From Cyanobacteria bacterium SZAS-4 (lineage in GTDB: Bacteria > Cyanobacteriota > Vampirovibrionia > Obscuribacterales > Obscuribacteraceae), in contig JAFEAT010000023.1 of assembly GCA_018266255.1 (NCBI GenBank), positions 35,814-99,813 of the forward strand: DNA of 64,000 nt, read 5' to 3'. The notes under the pieces were generated by a model. That model searched no databases. It saw only the letters and a program-made list of their open reading frames with translations, and was not told where the DNA came from. Positions 25,296 to 34,604 of the stretch are shown piece by piece. Each line of letters begins with the position of its first letter. Within the stretch, counting starts at the first letter, position 1. A program made the translations under genes and the position numbers.

Positions 25296-26360
25296 GTGGG
25301 CTCTTCCGTGTCGCAATATATTCCAAATCTAGTCAGTGTTGTAATTCCGAATTGGAATGGCAAGCATTTTTTGGCTGGCTGTCTCGATTCTCTTTTGAAG
25401 CAGCAGCACAAAGATCTGGAAGTTATTGTTGTCGATAACGGATCGAAAGATGGTTCAGTTGATTTCTTGCGCGAGAATTATCCGCAAGTTAGGCTAATTA
25501 CTTTCGAGGTAAATACCGGCTTCAGCCCAGCCGTTAACCATGGCATCAAAGCATCCAAGGGAGAGTTTGTCGCCCTCCTGAACAACGACACTGTCGTTGA
25601 TCCTATGTGGTTGAGCGAATTAGTTCGTGCCATGCGTGAGCACCCTGAAATCGGCAGTGCCGGTTGCAAGATGCTCGCTTACGACGACCATAAGCTGTTA
25701 GACGGTGCAGGCGATGGTTATCGAAGGGGTGGACTTCCTGGTCGCATTGGGCATCGTGAGCGCGATACCGGACGCTTCGACGAGCCTCGATACATTCTGG
25801 GCGCATGCGGTGGTGCTGCCATTTATCGTCAAGAGTTGTTCACATCAATCGGTTATTTGGATGATGACTACTTTGCTTACCTTGAAGACGTCGACTTCGG
25901 ATTGAGAGCGCAAAATGCTGGTTTCAAGTGCTATTACGTTCCTTCCGCTATCGTTTATCACCTCGGGTGCGGCACCACTGGTAGTGGCTACAGTGCGCTC
26001 GTTGTGCGTTTGTCATCACAAAACAACTTGAATACTATTATCAAAAACATTCCCGGCCCCTTGCTGTGGAAGTTCTTGCCGGAAATTTTGTACTGGCAGT
26101 TCTATTATCTGGCCGTTGTAACGGTGCGTGGAGCGCAAGTGATGCCGTGGCTGCAAGGTGCAATCGACGCCTGCAAGATGATGCCGAAGATGTTGAAGAA
26201 GCGCCAGGAAATATTTAGCCAACGCAAAGTTTCGCTGCGTTATCTAGAAGAGATCATCGTAGAGTCTGAGCGTGACTTGATGGCGTCAAAACGTCGCTTG
26301 AATCAACAAACTCTTGCTGCCATGTCGAGCAAAGCTCTAGAAAGAGTGGGTGCTAAATAG
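25296..26360 (+). CDS. Glycosyltransferase family 2 (rhamnosyltransferase-like)
   Basis: 354 aa GT-A fold enzyme. The N-terminal strand VSVVIPNWNGKHFL, VIVVDNGSKDGSVDFL, the metal-binding region LLNNDTVVDPMWL and the later YLEDVDFGLRAQNAG follow the WbbL/rhamnosyltransferase pattern. A hydrophobic helical segment (LPEILYWQFYYLAVV) near residue 260 may attach it to the membrane. GTG at 25296 is taken as start; GTG at 25308 is an alternative. Divergent from the GT4 gene, suggesting shared envelope-polysaccharide function. Confidence 0.88.
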   Translation: MGSSVSQYIPNLVSVVIPNWNGKHFLAGCLDSLLKQQHKDLEVIVVDNGSKDGSVDFLRENYPQVRLITFEVNTGFSPAVNHGIKASKGEFVALLNNDTVVDPMWLSELVRAMREHPEIGSAGCKMLAYDDHKLLDGAGDGYRRGGLPGRIGHRERDTGRFDEPRYILGACGGAAIYRQELFTSIGYLDDDYFAYLEDVDFGLRAQNAGFKCYYVPSAIVYHLGCGTTGSGYSALVVRLSSQNNLNTIIKNIPGPLLWKFLPEILYWQFYYLAVVTVRGAQVMPWLQGAIDACKMMPKMLKKRQEIFSQRKVSLRYLEEIIVESERDLMASKRRLNQQTLAAMSSKALERVGAK

Positions 26361-26921
26361 GGCGAACTGGGCACTGTTATTTGTGCACCAGGCTAAGGAA
26401 TGCGCATCCGGCTAGGTCTATTTGGAAATCATTTCCAAACTCAACCGATAACGGTTCAGTTTGAGTAAAAATTTATGCGAATGGTTCTCAACTTGGATGA
26501 CGCTTACCGCGAAGCTTTGCATTACTTTACTTACCAGATCTGCACTATTGGATCTCAAGCGCGTTTTAATCATTGCCCTCTGACTTTGTTTAGCAAGGTC
26601 TGAGGTGAGATCGACAACCGAATTTTGGGGTGGTTGTGTAGGTGTCTTGATTAGCTCATCGTGCCTGGGGTTTCAAATTGTTTTCAATCCTGTCTATCCC
26701 CACCCGGGGCTTAGCTAGAAGCACTTTTGCTAACCTCATACAATGGCCGCGATGAGCCTTCAGTAATTGACTTTGATGTTTGGGGTCATTATCTTTAGCG
26801 CATTCAGTGATTGAGAATAAGTCGCAATAAGCGCGCAGTTGTTTGATACTTTTCTCAAGTTCCGAATTTGGCTAGCAATAGCCCTCTAAACATCAAATTT
26901 ACTTAGAAAGAGGTGAACATA
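26361..26921 (+). other. Long intergenic region upstream of the pilin genes
   Basis: 560 nt without a recognisable gene. It holds a pair of palindromes at 26421-26462 related to the tandem array at 59169, a TGGGCAC/GTGCACCA hairpin just after the GT2 stop (26368-26392), and a short GGCTA-GCAA-TAGCC hairpin (26870-26883) shortly before the pilin ribosome binding site. It most likely contains the promoter and leader of the Tad operon; no clear sigma-70 or sigma-54 sequence was found. Confidence 0.4.
26421..26462. repeat. Palindromic repeat related to the array at 59.2 kb
   Basis: TTTGGAAAT-C-ATTTCCAAA (26421-26439) is a perfect palindrome. It overlaps AAACT-c-AACCG-ATAA-CGGTT-c-AGTTT (26437-26462), which is symmetrical apart from one C/C mismatch. 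The segment ATTTCCAAACT followed by AACCG-N4-CGGTT and AGTTT recurs at 59169-59270, where the mismatch position is G/G. Probably a protein-binding site or a short dispersed repeat. Confidence 0.6.
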
Positions 26922-27146
26922 ATGATTCGCAAGCAAGGTCGCAAACAATCCGGTCAGAGCATGGTTGAGTATGCTCTCGGTCTGGGTTGTGTTGCGGCAC
27001 TATGTATGGTGGCTCTAGGCTCTCTGGGGCACATTTCTGCAGATATGCTCGGCGCTATAGAACAAGCTATCAACTATGGCGGTCCAAAGTCTGCAGACAC
27101 AACCCGTATGGTCAAGGTAAACGCTACTCCCTGGATCCTGAACTAA
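26922..27146 (+). CDS. Flp-type pilin, first copy
   Basis: 74 aa. A short basic leader ending in GQSMVEYALGLG is followed by a hydrophobic helix (VAALCMVALGSLGHI) and a short polar tail. This is the Flp/TadE-type class III signal, with cleavage expected just before or within the GQSMVEY block and the glutamate at mature +5. ATG at 26922 has GAGGTG six bases upstream; a GTG at 26913 is less likely. It forms the pilus fibre with, or alternately to, the paralog 64 nt downstream. Confidence 0.85.
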   Translation: MIRKQGRKQSGQSMVEYALGLGCVAALCMVALGSLGHISADMLGAIEQAINYGGPKSADTTRMVKVNATPWILN

Positions 27147-27209
27147 ATTGTTTGCTAGTGCAGGCGCCGATCAATCGGCGCCCGGCGCTGGCGAAGCCGG
27201 AGATCGCTG

Positions 27210-27455
27210 ATGAACTCGAGTCGCAAAGTAAGGGTTTCAAGACAAAAGAGAAATCAACGTGGTCAGAGCATGGTTGAGTATGCTCTCGGTCTAGGTTGTG
27301 TCTCGGCACTATGCATGGTGGCACTTGGTTCACTGGGATTCATATGTGGCGACATGATCTACAACGTTCAGAACGCCATTAATTACGGCGGTAACACAGC
27401 GCCGCAGCCTGGTCGAATGATCAACCCCAACGCCACTCCCTGGGTAATCGAATAA
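27210..27455 (+). CDS. Flp-type pilin, second copy
   Basis: 81 aa paralog of the gene before it. The segment RGQSMVEYALGLGCVSALC differs from the first copy only at single residues, and the tails share the AINYGG and NATPW motifs. The DNA of the shared segment is also nearly identical, indicating a tandem duplication. The leader is slightly longer and strongly basic. Start ATG has GGAGA upstream. Expected substrate of a TadV-type prepilin peptidase, which is not encoded in the window. Confidence 0.85.
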   Translation: MNSSRKVRVSRQKRNQRGQSMVEYALGLGCVSALCMVALGSLGFICGDMIYNVQNAINYGGNTAPQPGRMINPNATPWVIE

Positions 27456-27470
27456 AAGTCTGACCGGCAG

Positions 27471-28070
27471 ATGGGATTTAGAGAATCGAGTAAATACGAC
27501 AAGAAAGTAATGCAAAGAGCGCGTCTAAATAGAAGGTCCGAGTCTGGTCAAGCAATGATTGAATTTGCTTTGTGCGTACCGCTTCTCATGCTCTTCATTT
27601 TCGGAATCATTTACTTTGGTCGCACATTTTATACCAAGCAAATAATCACGATGTCGGTGCAAGAAGGTGCGCGAATGGCTTGCCGCATGCCCGATCTGTC
27701 TAACGGTGTCAGTCGTGATTATGTGCGTGGTTTCACAACTACTGGGCAAGCTCTTAATTCCAATTCACCCATTTATCAAGCGATGGCGGCCGGACATTTG
27801 CTCTCCGGACCGCAGGGTTCTTCAGGCGATCTTCCACCGGGGAGCACTGTATCGATTTTGCCCTGGGACGATGGCTCCGTCACGATGCCGGCAGGAACGG
27901 TGGGCGTAAGAATCCAGTATCCATTCGTCTTCATCGGCAGTGCTTTTCCAGGCAATCAAAGTCCTCGCGGTCAGATGAATGTGTGGATGGGACCCGGCGG
28001 ACCCCCTGTGCCGTTCTTAGACACTGTTATCACTGAACAAGCTGTAGCAACACAAGAAGTTGTCTACTAA
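27471..28070 (+). CDS. tadE: TadE-like minor pseudopilin
   Basis: 199 aa with an N-terminal type IV-like segment SGQAMIEFALCVPLLMLFIFGIIYFG (about residues 25-50) carrying the conserved glutamate, followed by a globular exported domain with Gly/Pro-rich loops. TadE proteins are minor pseudopilins needed for Tad pilus assembly. It starts 15 nt after the second pilin; an internal ATG at 27510 is a possible alternative start. Confidence 0.82.
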   Translation: MGFRESSKYDKKVMQRARLNRRSESGQAMIEFALCVPLLMLFIFGIIYFGRTFYTKQIITMSVQEGARMACRMPDLSNGVSRDYVRGFTTTGQALNSNSPIYQAMAAGHLLSGPQGSSGDLPPGSTVSILPWDDGSVTMPAGTVGVRIQYPFVFIGSAFPGNQSPRGQMNVWMGPGGPPVPFLDTVITEQAVATQEVVY

Positions 28071-28085
28071 ACAAGGAGATTCGAA

Positions 28086-29045
28086 GTGCCACCAAGTTCA
28101 ACCCAAGACGTTCCTTCTTTGTTCAAAGACAGAACGCTTTCTGGGAATGCCCCTCGCAAATCGATGAGCGCAGCAGCTATCTTGATGCTGGTTTTGATGG
28201 TCGTCTTGGTCGGTGTTGGTATGACAAAAATGCTAATGAATCGAACCGTAGTGAAAGAGACTGTCACCGTGGTTGGTGCCGGCGTTGATTTGCCGGCTGG
28301 TTCGCGCATCAACTTCGGCAGCCTCCATTACTTAGAACTGCCGAAGCGCTATGCCACTCCTGAGATGTTGCTCAGTTCTGAGCAAGCTGTAGGGAAAGTG
28401 ACTAAATATTTTATTCCGATGGGCGAGCCTATTTCGACAGACGAATTGTTCGCTCAAAAAAATTCGCTCTCTTCAAATCTAGAAACTCATGAGGTAGCAG
28501 TCAGTCTCAAGCTAGACGACGAAGCGATGGTTGACCACAACATTGCTTGTGGTGACAGCGTCGACGTACTCACCACAATGACGAAAGATGGCAAGCGCTT
28601 CACAAAAACTGTCTGTCAGGACGTAAGAGTATTACTGGCAAACTCTAAGGCGGCAGTGGAAAGTCGCAATCTAAAGAACAGCGACCAGAGCCGCTTGACT
28701 CTGGCGGTTACTCCCCAGCAAGCCGAACTGATTACAGAGGCGGCTGAAAGTGGAAAAATCAGACTCAATTTGCGCAGCAGGTTAAGTCGTCGCGTCAGCC
28801 ATCTGGCCGGAGTTGCCGAAGAAGACTTGCTTCCTACAAGCGCTCTGACGCCGAAGAAAGTTCCGCAAATGCAAGCGCCAGCACTTGCTGGTAACTTCGT
28901 TCCGGCTCCTCCTCCGGCTCCAACCTTCGCTGTGCCGGATCTGCCTGCTGCACCGGCAGCGGTGCGCGCACCACTTGAGTGGGTCGTCGAAGTCTTTTCA
29001 GGCAGCCACAAAGAGAATTACTCTGTACCTTTGAGCACAAAGTAA
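28086..29045 (+). CDS. cpaB: Flp pilus assembly protein CpaB (RcpC)
   Basis: 319 aa. One N-terminal transmembrane helix (about residues 27-46), then the SAF-type domain (VVGAGVDLPAGSRINFGSL) and a CpaB/RcpC C-terminal region with VAVSLKLDDEAMVDHNIACGDSVDVLTT. A Pro/Ala-rich linker ends the protein. CpaB is a periplasmic assembly factor thought to link to the outer-membrane secretin. GTG start with AAGGAG upstream. Sits between tadE and the TadG-like gene. Confidence 0.85.
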   Translation: MPPSSTQDVPSLFKDRTLSGNAPRKSMSAAAILMLVLMVVLVGVGMTKMLMNRTVVKETVTVVGAGVDLPAGSRINFGSLHYLELPKRYATPEMLLSSEQAVGKVTKYFIPMGEPISTDELFAQKNSLSSNLETHEVAVSLKLDDEAMVDHNIACGDSVDVLTTMTKDGKRFTKTVCQDVRVLLANSKAAVESRNLKNSDQSRLTLAVTPQQAELITEAAESGKIRLNLRSRLSRRVSHLAGVAEEDLLPTSALTPKKVPQMQAPALAGNFVPAPPPAPTFAVPDLPAAPAAVRAPLEWVVEVFSGSHKENYSVPLSTK

Positions 29046-29054
29046 GAAGGCAAA

Positions 29055-30407
29055 GTGATGCGACCGACAGCCAGAAGCATACGAAGACAACGAGGTGCAA
29101 TATTGCCCTTCGTTGTTTTCACGCTGCTCGTCTCAATGGCGTTTCTTGGGTTGGCTGTCGATGTGATGAGAACTATTCATGCCGCTTCTGCGATTCAATA
29201 TGCTTCGCAAGCTTCCGCACTCTATTCGTATCAGTACGCATTCAATCCGAACGGCACGCTCAAGTCTGGTCGCTTCGAAAACAATGTTTTGCAAGAGTTG
29301 CAAGTGGCCGGTGGGTCTAACGGAGTTGCCTGGAATCAGGCTCCATCTGGACCGAACGGACCTACGACTCAGTCGCCCGTGGAGTTCGATGCCAGTGACG
29401 TCTCCGTAGTGCAAAATGCAAATGATGCTGGAGACTACTTTTTGCAAGTGCGTGCCCGCCGTGACGGCACAAACGGACTGACGATGTATTTCTTGCCGGC
29501 GATTTTTGCGCTCAACAGTATTCTCGGTCTGCCTTCTCCTCCCAATCTGCGCCAGGCAAATCCATTTCGTACGACAGAAGTGATTGTTCAACCCGCTACT
29601 CGTATTGGTGCCGGATTGTCTAGGAATATGTCGCCAATACAAGCAGATTCTCGACAGATAGGCGTTGCCACCTTCCCTCTCGCCATCAGCAACAAGCAGT
29701 TCGCGATTGCCTCCCAGCCTGGTCAACCATTGAGTTCGTATACGATAGATCTCGTCAGCTCGAAAGCTCCAGGCGTTGCCGCCGCTGACCACATCCAGGG
29801 CGCTTTTGTAAACGTCTATGGCACTGGTGGATTGCAATATTACGGCGCTGGTCAGGGGGACGTTGCACTCAATCAACTTTATGGCACGCTCAGTTATTTT
29901 TCCAATGCTAACGCTGCCAATGCTCTCCCTCCTGCGGTTGTAGAGCGAGGCAGCAAAGTTTCAGCTTTCGATCCCAGTGATCCCATCTATCAGCAGCAAG
30001 CGCAAACATTACTGACACCGCGCCTGAAAACAGTTCCAATCGGTTCTGCTGCCTTTTATATTTTGCCTGTTATCAGTGACAACCCAAGTTTTGGTGGCGC
30101 CGTCAACAAAGTCGTCGGTTTTGCTCGCATGGCTTTGACTGAGGTCAGAGTTGACGGCAATGGCGTGGTGAATTCATTTAGGTGCACTATCGGCGAATCT
30201 TATCCTATGGCGAACGCCAGCATCGGCACCGCGCTGGCGTCAGTGCCTTCAGTTAGTGGCACTCCGATACCTGCGTTGCAGGCTGGCGAGCAGGAATTCG
30301 CACCAAGAAGTTTTGATGGAGCATCTAATTCGATCGCGGCGAGACCACGTGGTGTCGTCATGGCTCCTGCCTTATCTCCAAGATCAATTGTCGGGGGTCC
30401 GTTATGA
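29055..30407 (+). CDS. TadG-like pilus protein
   Basis: 450 aa with the TadE/G-like N-terminal segment RRQRGAILPFVVFTLLVSMAFLGLAVDVMR and a large exported domain. The central part has no recognisable motif. The start is GTG at 29055 or the ATG one codon later at 29058. Its stop overlaps the tadZ start (ATGA), a sign of coupling. TadG in other loci also carries a VWA domain; none is evident here. Role in anchoring the pilus is inferred from position. Confidence 0.75.
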   Translation: MMRPTARSIRRQRGAILPFVVFTLLVSMAFLGLAVDVMRTIHAASAIQYASQASALYSYQYAFNPNGTLKSGRFENNVLQELQVAGGSNGVAWNQAPSGPNGPTTQSPVEFDASDVSVVQNANDAGDYFLQVRARRDGTNGLTMYFLPAIFALNSILGLPSPPNLRQANPFRTTEVIVQPATRIGAGLSRNMSPIQADSRQIGVATFPLAISNKQFAIASQPGQPLSSYTIDLVSSKAPGVAAADHIQGAFVNVYGTGGLQYYGAGQGDVALNQLYGTLSYFSNANAANALPPAVVERGSKVSAFDPSDPIYQQQAQTLLTPRLKTVPIGSAAFYILPVISDNPSFGGAVNKVVGFARMALTEVRVDGNGVVNSFRCTIGESYPMANASIGTALASVPSVSGTPIPALQAGEQEFAPRSFDGASNSIAARPRGVVMAPALSPRSIVGGPL

Positions 30408-31207
30408 ACATTGGCAGTCCTTTGCTTCGTGAAACCGTGAGTAAGAAGGCTCCTGGATTGAACTTGCACGACCTTGTAATCGCGGTTTTGGGCAGCAAAG
30501 GTGGCGTCGGTTCGACAACGCTGGCAATCAATCTTGCTGCCGCTCTTGGCGAAAGAATCACCAACGATGCCATCACTTTTGTAGACGCCAATTTGCAGCA
30601 GCCAGATGCAGCGCTGGTGCTTGCTTGCGAACCGCAGCACTCTGTTGTGGAGCTATTTAAAAGAGCTGATTCATTGGAAGATCAAATCATCGAGGCTTGC
30701 CGCTGTCGCTTAAGTTGTACAGAGACTTTGAAGCTGGTCACCCCGCCGCTGGATGGTAGTGCTGCTTCGCAAAACAACCTCTCTGAGTTAGTGAAGATTA
30801 TTCCTTCAGTCGGCAGTATGTCCAATGGAATTGTCATCGATTTGCCGAAAAATTTGGATCGATATCTAGTTTCGATGCTCGACTTGGCGAGCGTGATTGT
30901 TCTTGTTCTCGAGCCGAATCTTGCATCCATCGCCGCGACAAAGCGCTGGCTGGCAGCCTTTGACGACCTTGGCTATGCCCGAGAAAGAATTCTTCTTGCT
31001 GCGAATCGTCTTGGTGGCAAATTCAAATTTGTCGAAGAAAAGTTGTTCAATAGTTTTCCGGGCTATGAGATTGCTAGTGTTCCTAACGCTTACTCAGTCA
31101 GTGAGTCTTGTGCAATTGCTGGTGCCCCGATCGTAGTTAAGTATCCGAAGGACAGCTACGCGAAAGCGATGCGACTCGTGGCAGCGCGCGTCGTAGACCG
31201 GCTTTGA
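30404..31207 (+). CDS. tadZ: TadZ/CpaE-like ParA-family ATPase
   Basis: 267 aa MinD/ParA-type protein that places the Tad machine at the pole in other species. Deviant Walker A GSKGGVGSTT (30-39), the DANLQQPDAALVL switch region and the IVIDLPKNLDRYL strand are visible. It lacks the N-terminal receiver-like domain found in longer CpaE proteins. Coupled to the TadG-like gene by a 4-base overlap; tadA follows after 49 nt. Confidence 0.83.
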   Translation: MNIGSPLLRETVSKKAPGLNLHDLVIAVLGSKGGVGSTTLAINLAAALGERITNDAITFVDANLQQPDAALVLACEPQHSVVELFKRADSLEDQIIEACRCRLSCTETLKLVTPPLDGSAASQNNLSELVKIIPSVGSMSNGIVIDLPKNLDRYLVSMLDLASVIVLVLEPNLASIAATKRWLAAFDDLGYARERILLAANRLGGKFKFVEEKLFNSFPGYEIASVPNAYSVSESCAIAGAPIVVKYPKDSYAKAMRLVAARVVDRL

Positions 31208-31256
31208 AGGAGGCAATAAGATCATGATCAATTGTTTTTGTAGTGGAGTTTGTTAG

Positions 31257-32756
31257 ATGTCGAAACTGAGAGAGCTACTTTTTAGAGAACCAGAGCCATC
31301 TGACAGCGGTATCAAATCTGATAGCAGTAGCGCGACGGGGACTCTTGCAAAAGAGAGTGTGCAGCCGGTTAAGTCGTCTGCCAGAGAGCAGCAGGCAACG
31401 ACTAATCTTTCCCTTCGAGGAGCGGTTGTAGCGGCGAAGAAGGGGCAGCAATCTTCGGTTTCGGACGCAGCACATGTTTACCAGCAGCTCAAGACGAAAA
31501 TTCACAACCGCCTGATTGAGAATCTCGATGTGAACGCCTTGATGCAGCTGAACGGCAATGATGCTCTGGAAGCTTCAATTGAAAGAACTGTGCATATCTT
31601 GCTTGATGAAGAGCGTCTGCCGCTTTCAAACAGAGAAAGAGAGAACATCGTGCGCGATGTTTTGTACGAGACTTTGGGTCTTGGACCTCTGGAACCATTG
31701 CTGTCTGACCCTGATGTTAATGACATTCTTGTCAACGGTGCACAGAGTGTTTGGATCGATCAAAATGGCAAATTGAAACAGACAGACATTCATTTTAAAG
31801 ATGACAACCACCTCTTGCACGTAATCAATAGAATCGTTTCGCGCGTTGGACGACGTGTGGACGAATCCTCTCCGATTGTGGATGCGCGCCTGCCGGACGG
31901 CTCTCGTGTCAACGCCATTATCTCTCCTCTATCAATTGATGGACCTGTCCTATCGATTCGCAGATTTAGGCCAAATCCATTTCAGCTACAAGATTTGATC
32001 GATAAAAAAACGCTCTCTGCCAACATGGCTGAATTCTTGCAAAAGGCTGTGAAAGCGCGCCTGAACATCTTAGTTTCAGGCGGCACTTCAGCTGGCAAAA
32101 CCACACTTTTGAATGTGCTGTCGATTCATATTTCTGATGAGGAACGCATTGTCACTATCGAAGATACGGCTGAATTGCGACTGCAGCAGCGCCATGTAAT
32201 TCGTCTGGAGTCGCGACCGGCAAATATCGAAGGGCAAGGTTCAGTCTCTCAGCGAGAACTCGTGAAGAATGCCTTGCGTATGCGTCCAGATCGAATCATC
32301 GTCGGTGAAGTTCGTGGTCCTGAAGCTCTGGATATGTTGCAGGCGATGAATACCGGACACGAAGGGTCATTGACCACGGTGCACGCAAATTCTGCCCGTG
32401 ATGCGCTCAGTCGATTGGAGACACTTGTTTTGCTGGGCGGGGTGGAGCTGTCGCAACGAAGCATTCGAGAGCAAATCGGTTCAGCATTTGACCTTGTCGT
32501 TCAAATTAAGCGTTTGATGGATGGCACTCGTCGCGTGGTGAGCATCACTGAAGTGACAGGCGTTCAGGAAGGCGTAATTAGTTTGCAAGACATTTTCGAA
32601 TTCCAACAAAACGGTTTGGACTCAGACGGCAAGGTGCTGGGAGAGCACATCTCGTGCGGCATCAGACCACTGGTCGAGCATAAATTTACGGAAGCAGGAA
32701 TCGAATTATCGAGCCAACTCTTTGCACCGAAGAAGGCTGAGGAGACTGCCGAGTGA
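31257..32756 (+). CDS. tadA: Tad secretion ATPase TadA (CpaF)
   Basis: 499 aa secretion ATPase that powers Flp pilus assembly. Walker A GGTSAGKTT (275-283), an acidic box IEDTAELRLQ (301-310) and Walker B IIVGEVRG (347-354) are followed by the conserved MNTGHEGSLTTVHANS histidine region. The first 75 residues are low-complexity and unlike other CpaF proteins. Its stop overlaps the GTG start of tadB. Confidence 0.93.
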   Translation: MSKLRELLFREPEPSDSGIKSDSSSATGTLAKESVQPVKSSAREQQATTNLSLRGAVVAAKKGQQSSVSDAAHVYQQLKTKIHNRLIENLDVNALMQLNGNDALEASIERTVHILLDEERLPLSNRERENIVRDVLYETLGLGPLEPLLSDPDVNDILVNGAQSVWIDQNGKLKQTDIHFKDDNHLLHVINRIVSRVGRRVDESSPIVDARLPDGSRVNAIISPLSIDGPVLSIRRFRPNPFQLQDLIDKKTLSANMAEFLQKAVKARLNILVSGGTSAGKTTLLNVLSIHISDEERIVTIEDTAELRLQQRHVIRLESRPANIEGQGSVSQRELVKNALRMRPDRIIVGEVRGPEALDMLQAMNTGHEGSLTTVHANSARDALSRLETLVLLGGVELSQRSIREQIGSAFDLVVQIKRLMDGTRRVVSITEVTGVQEGVISLQDIFEFQQNGLDSDGKVLGEHISCGIRPLVEHKFTEAGIELSSQLFAPKKAEETAE

Positions 32757-33718
32757 ATGAAATTCAAATAGTCGGGATAGTATTTTTTGCAACTGCGATT
32801 CTTGGTTATCTTCTGATCAAACAGTTGCAAGTGCGCCAACAGAAACGGATGTTGGCTGAACGCCTGTCTGGATTTCTGGAACCAGAGGCAGCCACTGAGA
32901 GCGTGGCAAAAACTCTGCTCAAGACGAACGTTGCTTTTGGCGACAGTTTACTTTCTTCTTTTGGTAACTTCTCGCTAGCCAAAAAGATTGAAAATCTGAT
33001 CGTTCAATCGGGTGTGCGAATTTCTGCCGCGTCATTCATATTTGCTTCTGGTTTGTTGTTATTTGTTCCTGTCTCGCTCGCCATGGTGTTTCAGTTCGAC
33101 CCGCTGATAGCTGGTCTGGTCGGTCTGGTACTGTCTATGGTGCCTTTGATTTTCGTTCTAGCAAAGCGTGCCGCTTTGCGAAAGAAATTTACCGAGCAGT
33201 TGCCGGACGCAATCGATCTGATGATTTCCGTTTTACGCAGCGGGCACAGTATTCCACAAGCAGTTAAAACAGTCAGTGAAGAGCTACCTGCGCCGTGTGG
33301 CGTTGAGTTTGCACAGGTTATGCAGCGCATGAATCTTGGTCAGCCACTTTCTGAGGCGCTTGTTTATACATGCGATAAATTTCGCTCTTTTGAGTTAGAC
33401 CTGATGCGAAGAGCAATTGCCATTCAAGCAGAAGTTGGTGGAAGCCTGGCAGAGTTATTGGACAAGACAAACATCACATTGCGCCAGCGACTTAAACTAG
33501 TTCGTCAGGTGACTGTATTGACCGCTCAAAGCCGTCTAACTGCCATCGTTGTCGGCTTACTACCGATATTTATGGCGATCGGAATGCAGACGATCAATCC
33601 TGGATATCTGCAACCGCTCGTTGACACAAATTTCGGAAGAACGTTGTTGATTGTGGCAATTGTTTTGCAGGTGGTTGGAATTATTGTGATGAAGAAGATG
33701 TCTACGGTGAAGGTGTAA
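32753..33718 (+). CDS. tadB: Tad inner-membrane platform protein TadB
   Basis: 321 aa with an N-terminal membrane helix, two further helices near residues 95-140, a cytoplasmic GspF-type domain (LPDAIDLMISVLRSGHSIPQAV, then EVGGSLAELLDKTNITLRQR) and C-terminal membrane helices. The GTG start overlaps the tadA TGA. TadB with TadC forms the platform that couples ATPase motion to the fibre. Confidence 0.9.
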   Translation: MNEIQIVGIVFFATAILGYLLIKQLQVRQQKRMLAERLSGFLEPEAATESVAKTLLKTNVAFGDSLLSSFGNFSLAKKIENLIVQSGVRISAASFIFASGLLLFVPVSLAMVFQFDPLIAGLVGLVLSMVPLIFVLAKRAALRKKFTEQLPDAIDLMISVLRSGHSIPQAVKTVSEELPAPCGVEFAQVMQRMNLGQPLSEALVYTCDKFRSFELDLMRRAIAIQAEVGGSLAELLDKTNITLRQRLKLVRQVTVLTAQSRLTAIVVGLLPIFMAIGMQTINPGYLQPLVDTNFGRTLLIVAIVLQVVGIIVMKKMSTVKV

Positions 33719-33720
33719 TC

Positions 33721-34572
33721 ATGTCAGCGTCAATGCTCTGGGAATATCCGGAATTTTTTCTTGCCGCGTTAGCTGGTGCGATATTTTTCTTCCTCAATAA
33801 AACAGCAACTGGAGCCAGGCTTTACCTCCCCACTTTCCTTACAGAGCCAGCAGTGACCGTAGTCTCCGCCATGCCCGCTGTCTATGTGACGTGGTTGATG
33901 CGCTCTCAGAATTGGTCTGGATGGCGGTCGAACACGGCCTTCGGTGTGCTCTCATCGATCAAGATTTACATCCCAATTTTGTTACTGAGTTTACTCACTT
34001 TTGTTGAGCCTTTGATAGTTGTTCCGTTAGCGCTGGTTTCATTTTTCGGGCCCGACATCGTCATCGCTGTCAATGCCAAACGCCGTCAGCAGCAAATCAT
34101 AGAGTCATTGCCGCAAGCACTCGATTTGATGGTCCTGTGCGTTGACGCCGGACTTGGACTTGATGCTACTTTGCAAAGAATTGCGGCCGAAAAGTCGATT
34201 GTGGCAGTTGCTTTGAATGAAGAGCTGCAGACGTTAGGACGTGACGTGCTACTTGGCATGGAGCGTGAGAGAGCCTATCAAGAACTCTTTCGCAGAACTG
34301 GCGTGGATGAGCTGAAAGCTCTTAGCTCTTCCCTCAATCAATCCGCCAAACTTGGATTGAGCATTGCCAAGGTGCTGCGCACGCAAGCCGATTTTCTGAG
34401 AATGAAGTTGAGTCAGAAAGCTGAGGAGAAAGCAGCTAAATTACCTATCCTCATGGCATTTCCTCTATGGTTTTGCGTGATGCCCGCCTTGATGGTAGTA
34501 TTGCTCGCTCCCTCACTGATCACGTTTTTCGAAAATGCACCTTCTACCTTTGGTCGCAGTTTAGTCAAATAG
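33721..34572 (+). CDS. tadC: Tad inner-membrane platform protein TadC
   Basis: 283 aa, second GspF-type platform protein. Membrane helices lie near residues 8-25, 75-110 and 245-270; the cytoplasmic domain contains LPQALDLMVLCVDAGLGLDATLQRI and the repeat-like LSSSLNQSAKLGLSIAKVL. It starts 2 nt after tadB. It is the last gene of the Tad operon, and a convergent MFS gene ends 33 bp away. Confidence 0.9.
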   Translation: MSASMLWEYPEFFLAALAGAIFFFLNKTATGARLYLPTFLTEPAVTVVSAMPAVYVTWLMRSQNWSGWRSNTAFGVLSSIKIYIPILLLSLLTFVEPLIVVPLALVSFFGPDIVIAVNAKRRQQQIIESLPQALDLMVLCVDAGLGLDATLQRIAAEKSIVAVALNEELQTLGRDVLLGMERERAYQELFRRTGVDELKALSSSLNQSAKLGLSIAKVLRTQADFLRMKLSQKAEEKAAKLPILMAFPLWFCVMPALMVVLLAPSLITFFENAPSTFGRSLVK

Positions 34573-34604
34573 AAAAAGTGCATCACCGATCTGCCGGGTG
34601 TATT

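Noticed and set aside
29133..29876. 247-codon minus frame opposite the TadG-like gene
   Set aside because: Antisense shadow; the + strand gene fits the Tad operon and has coupling at its end.
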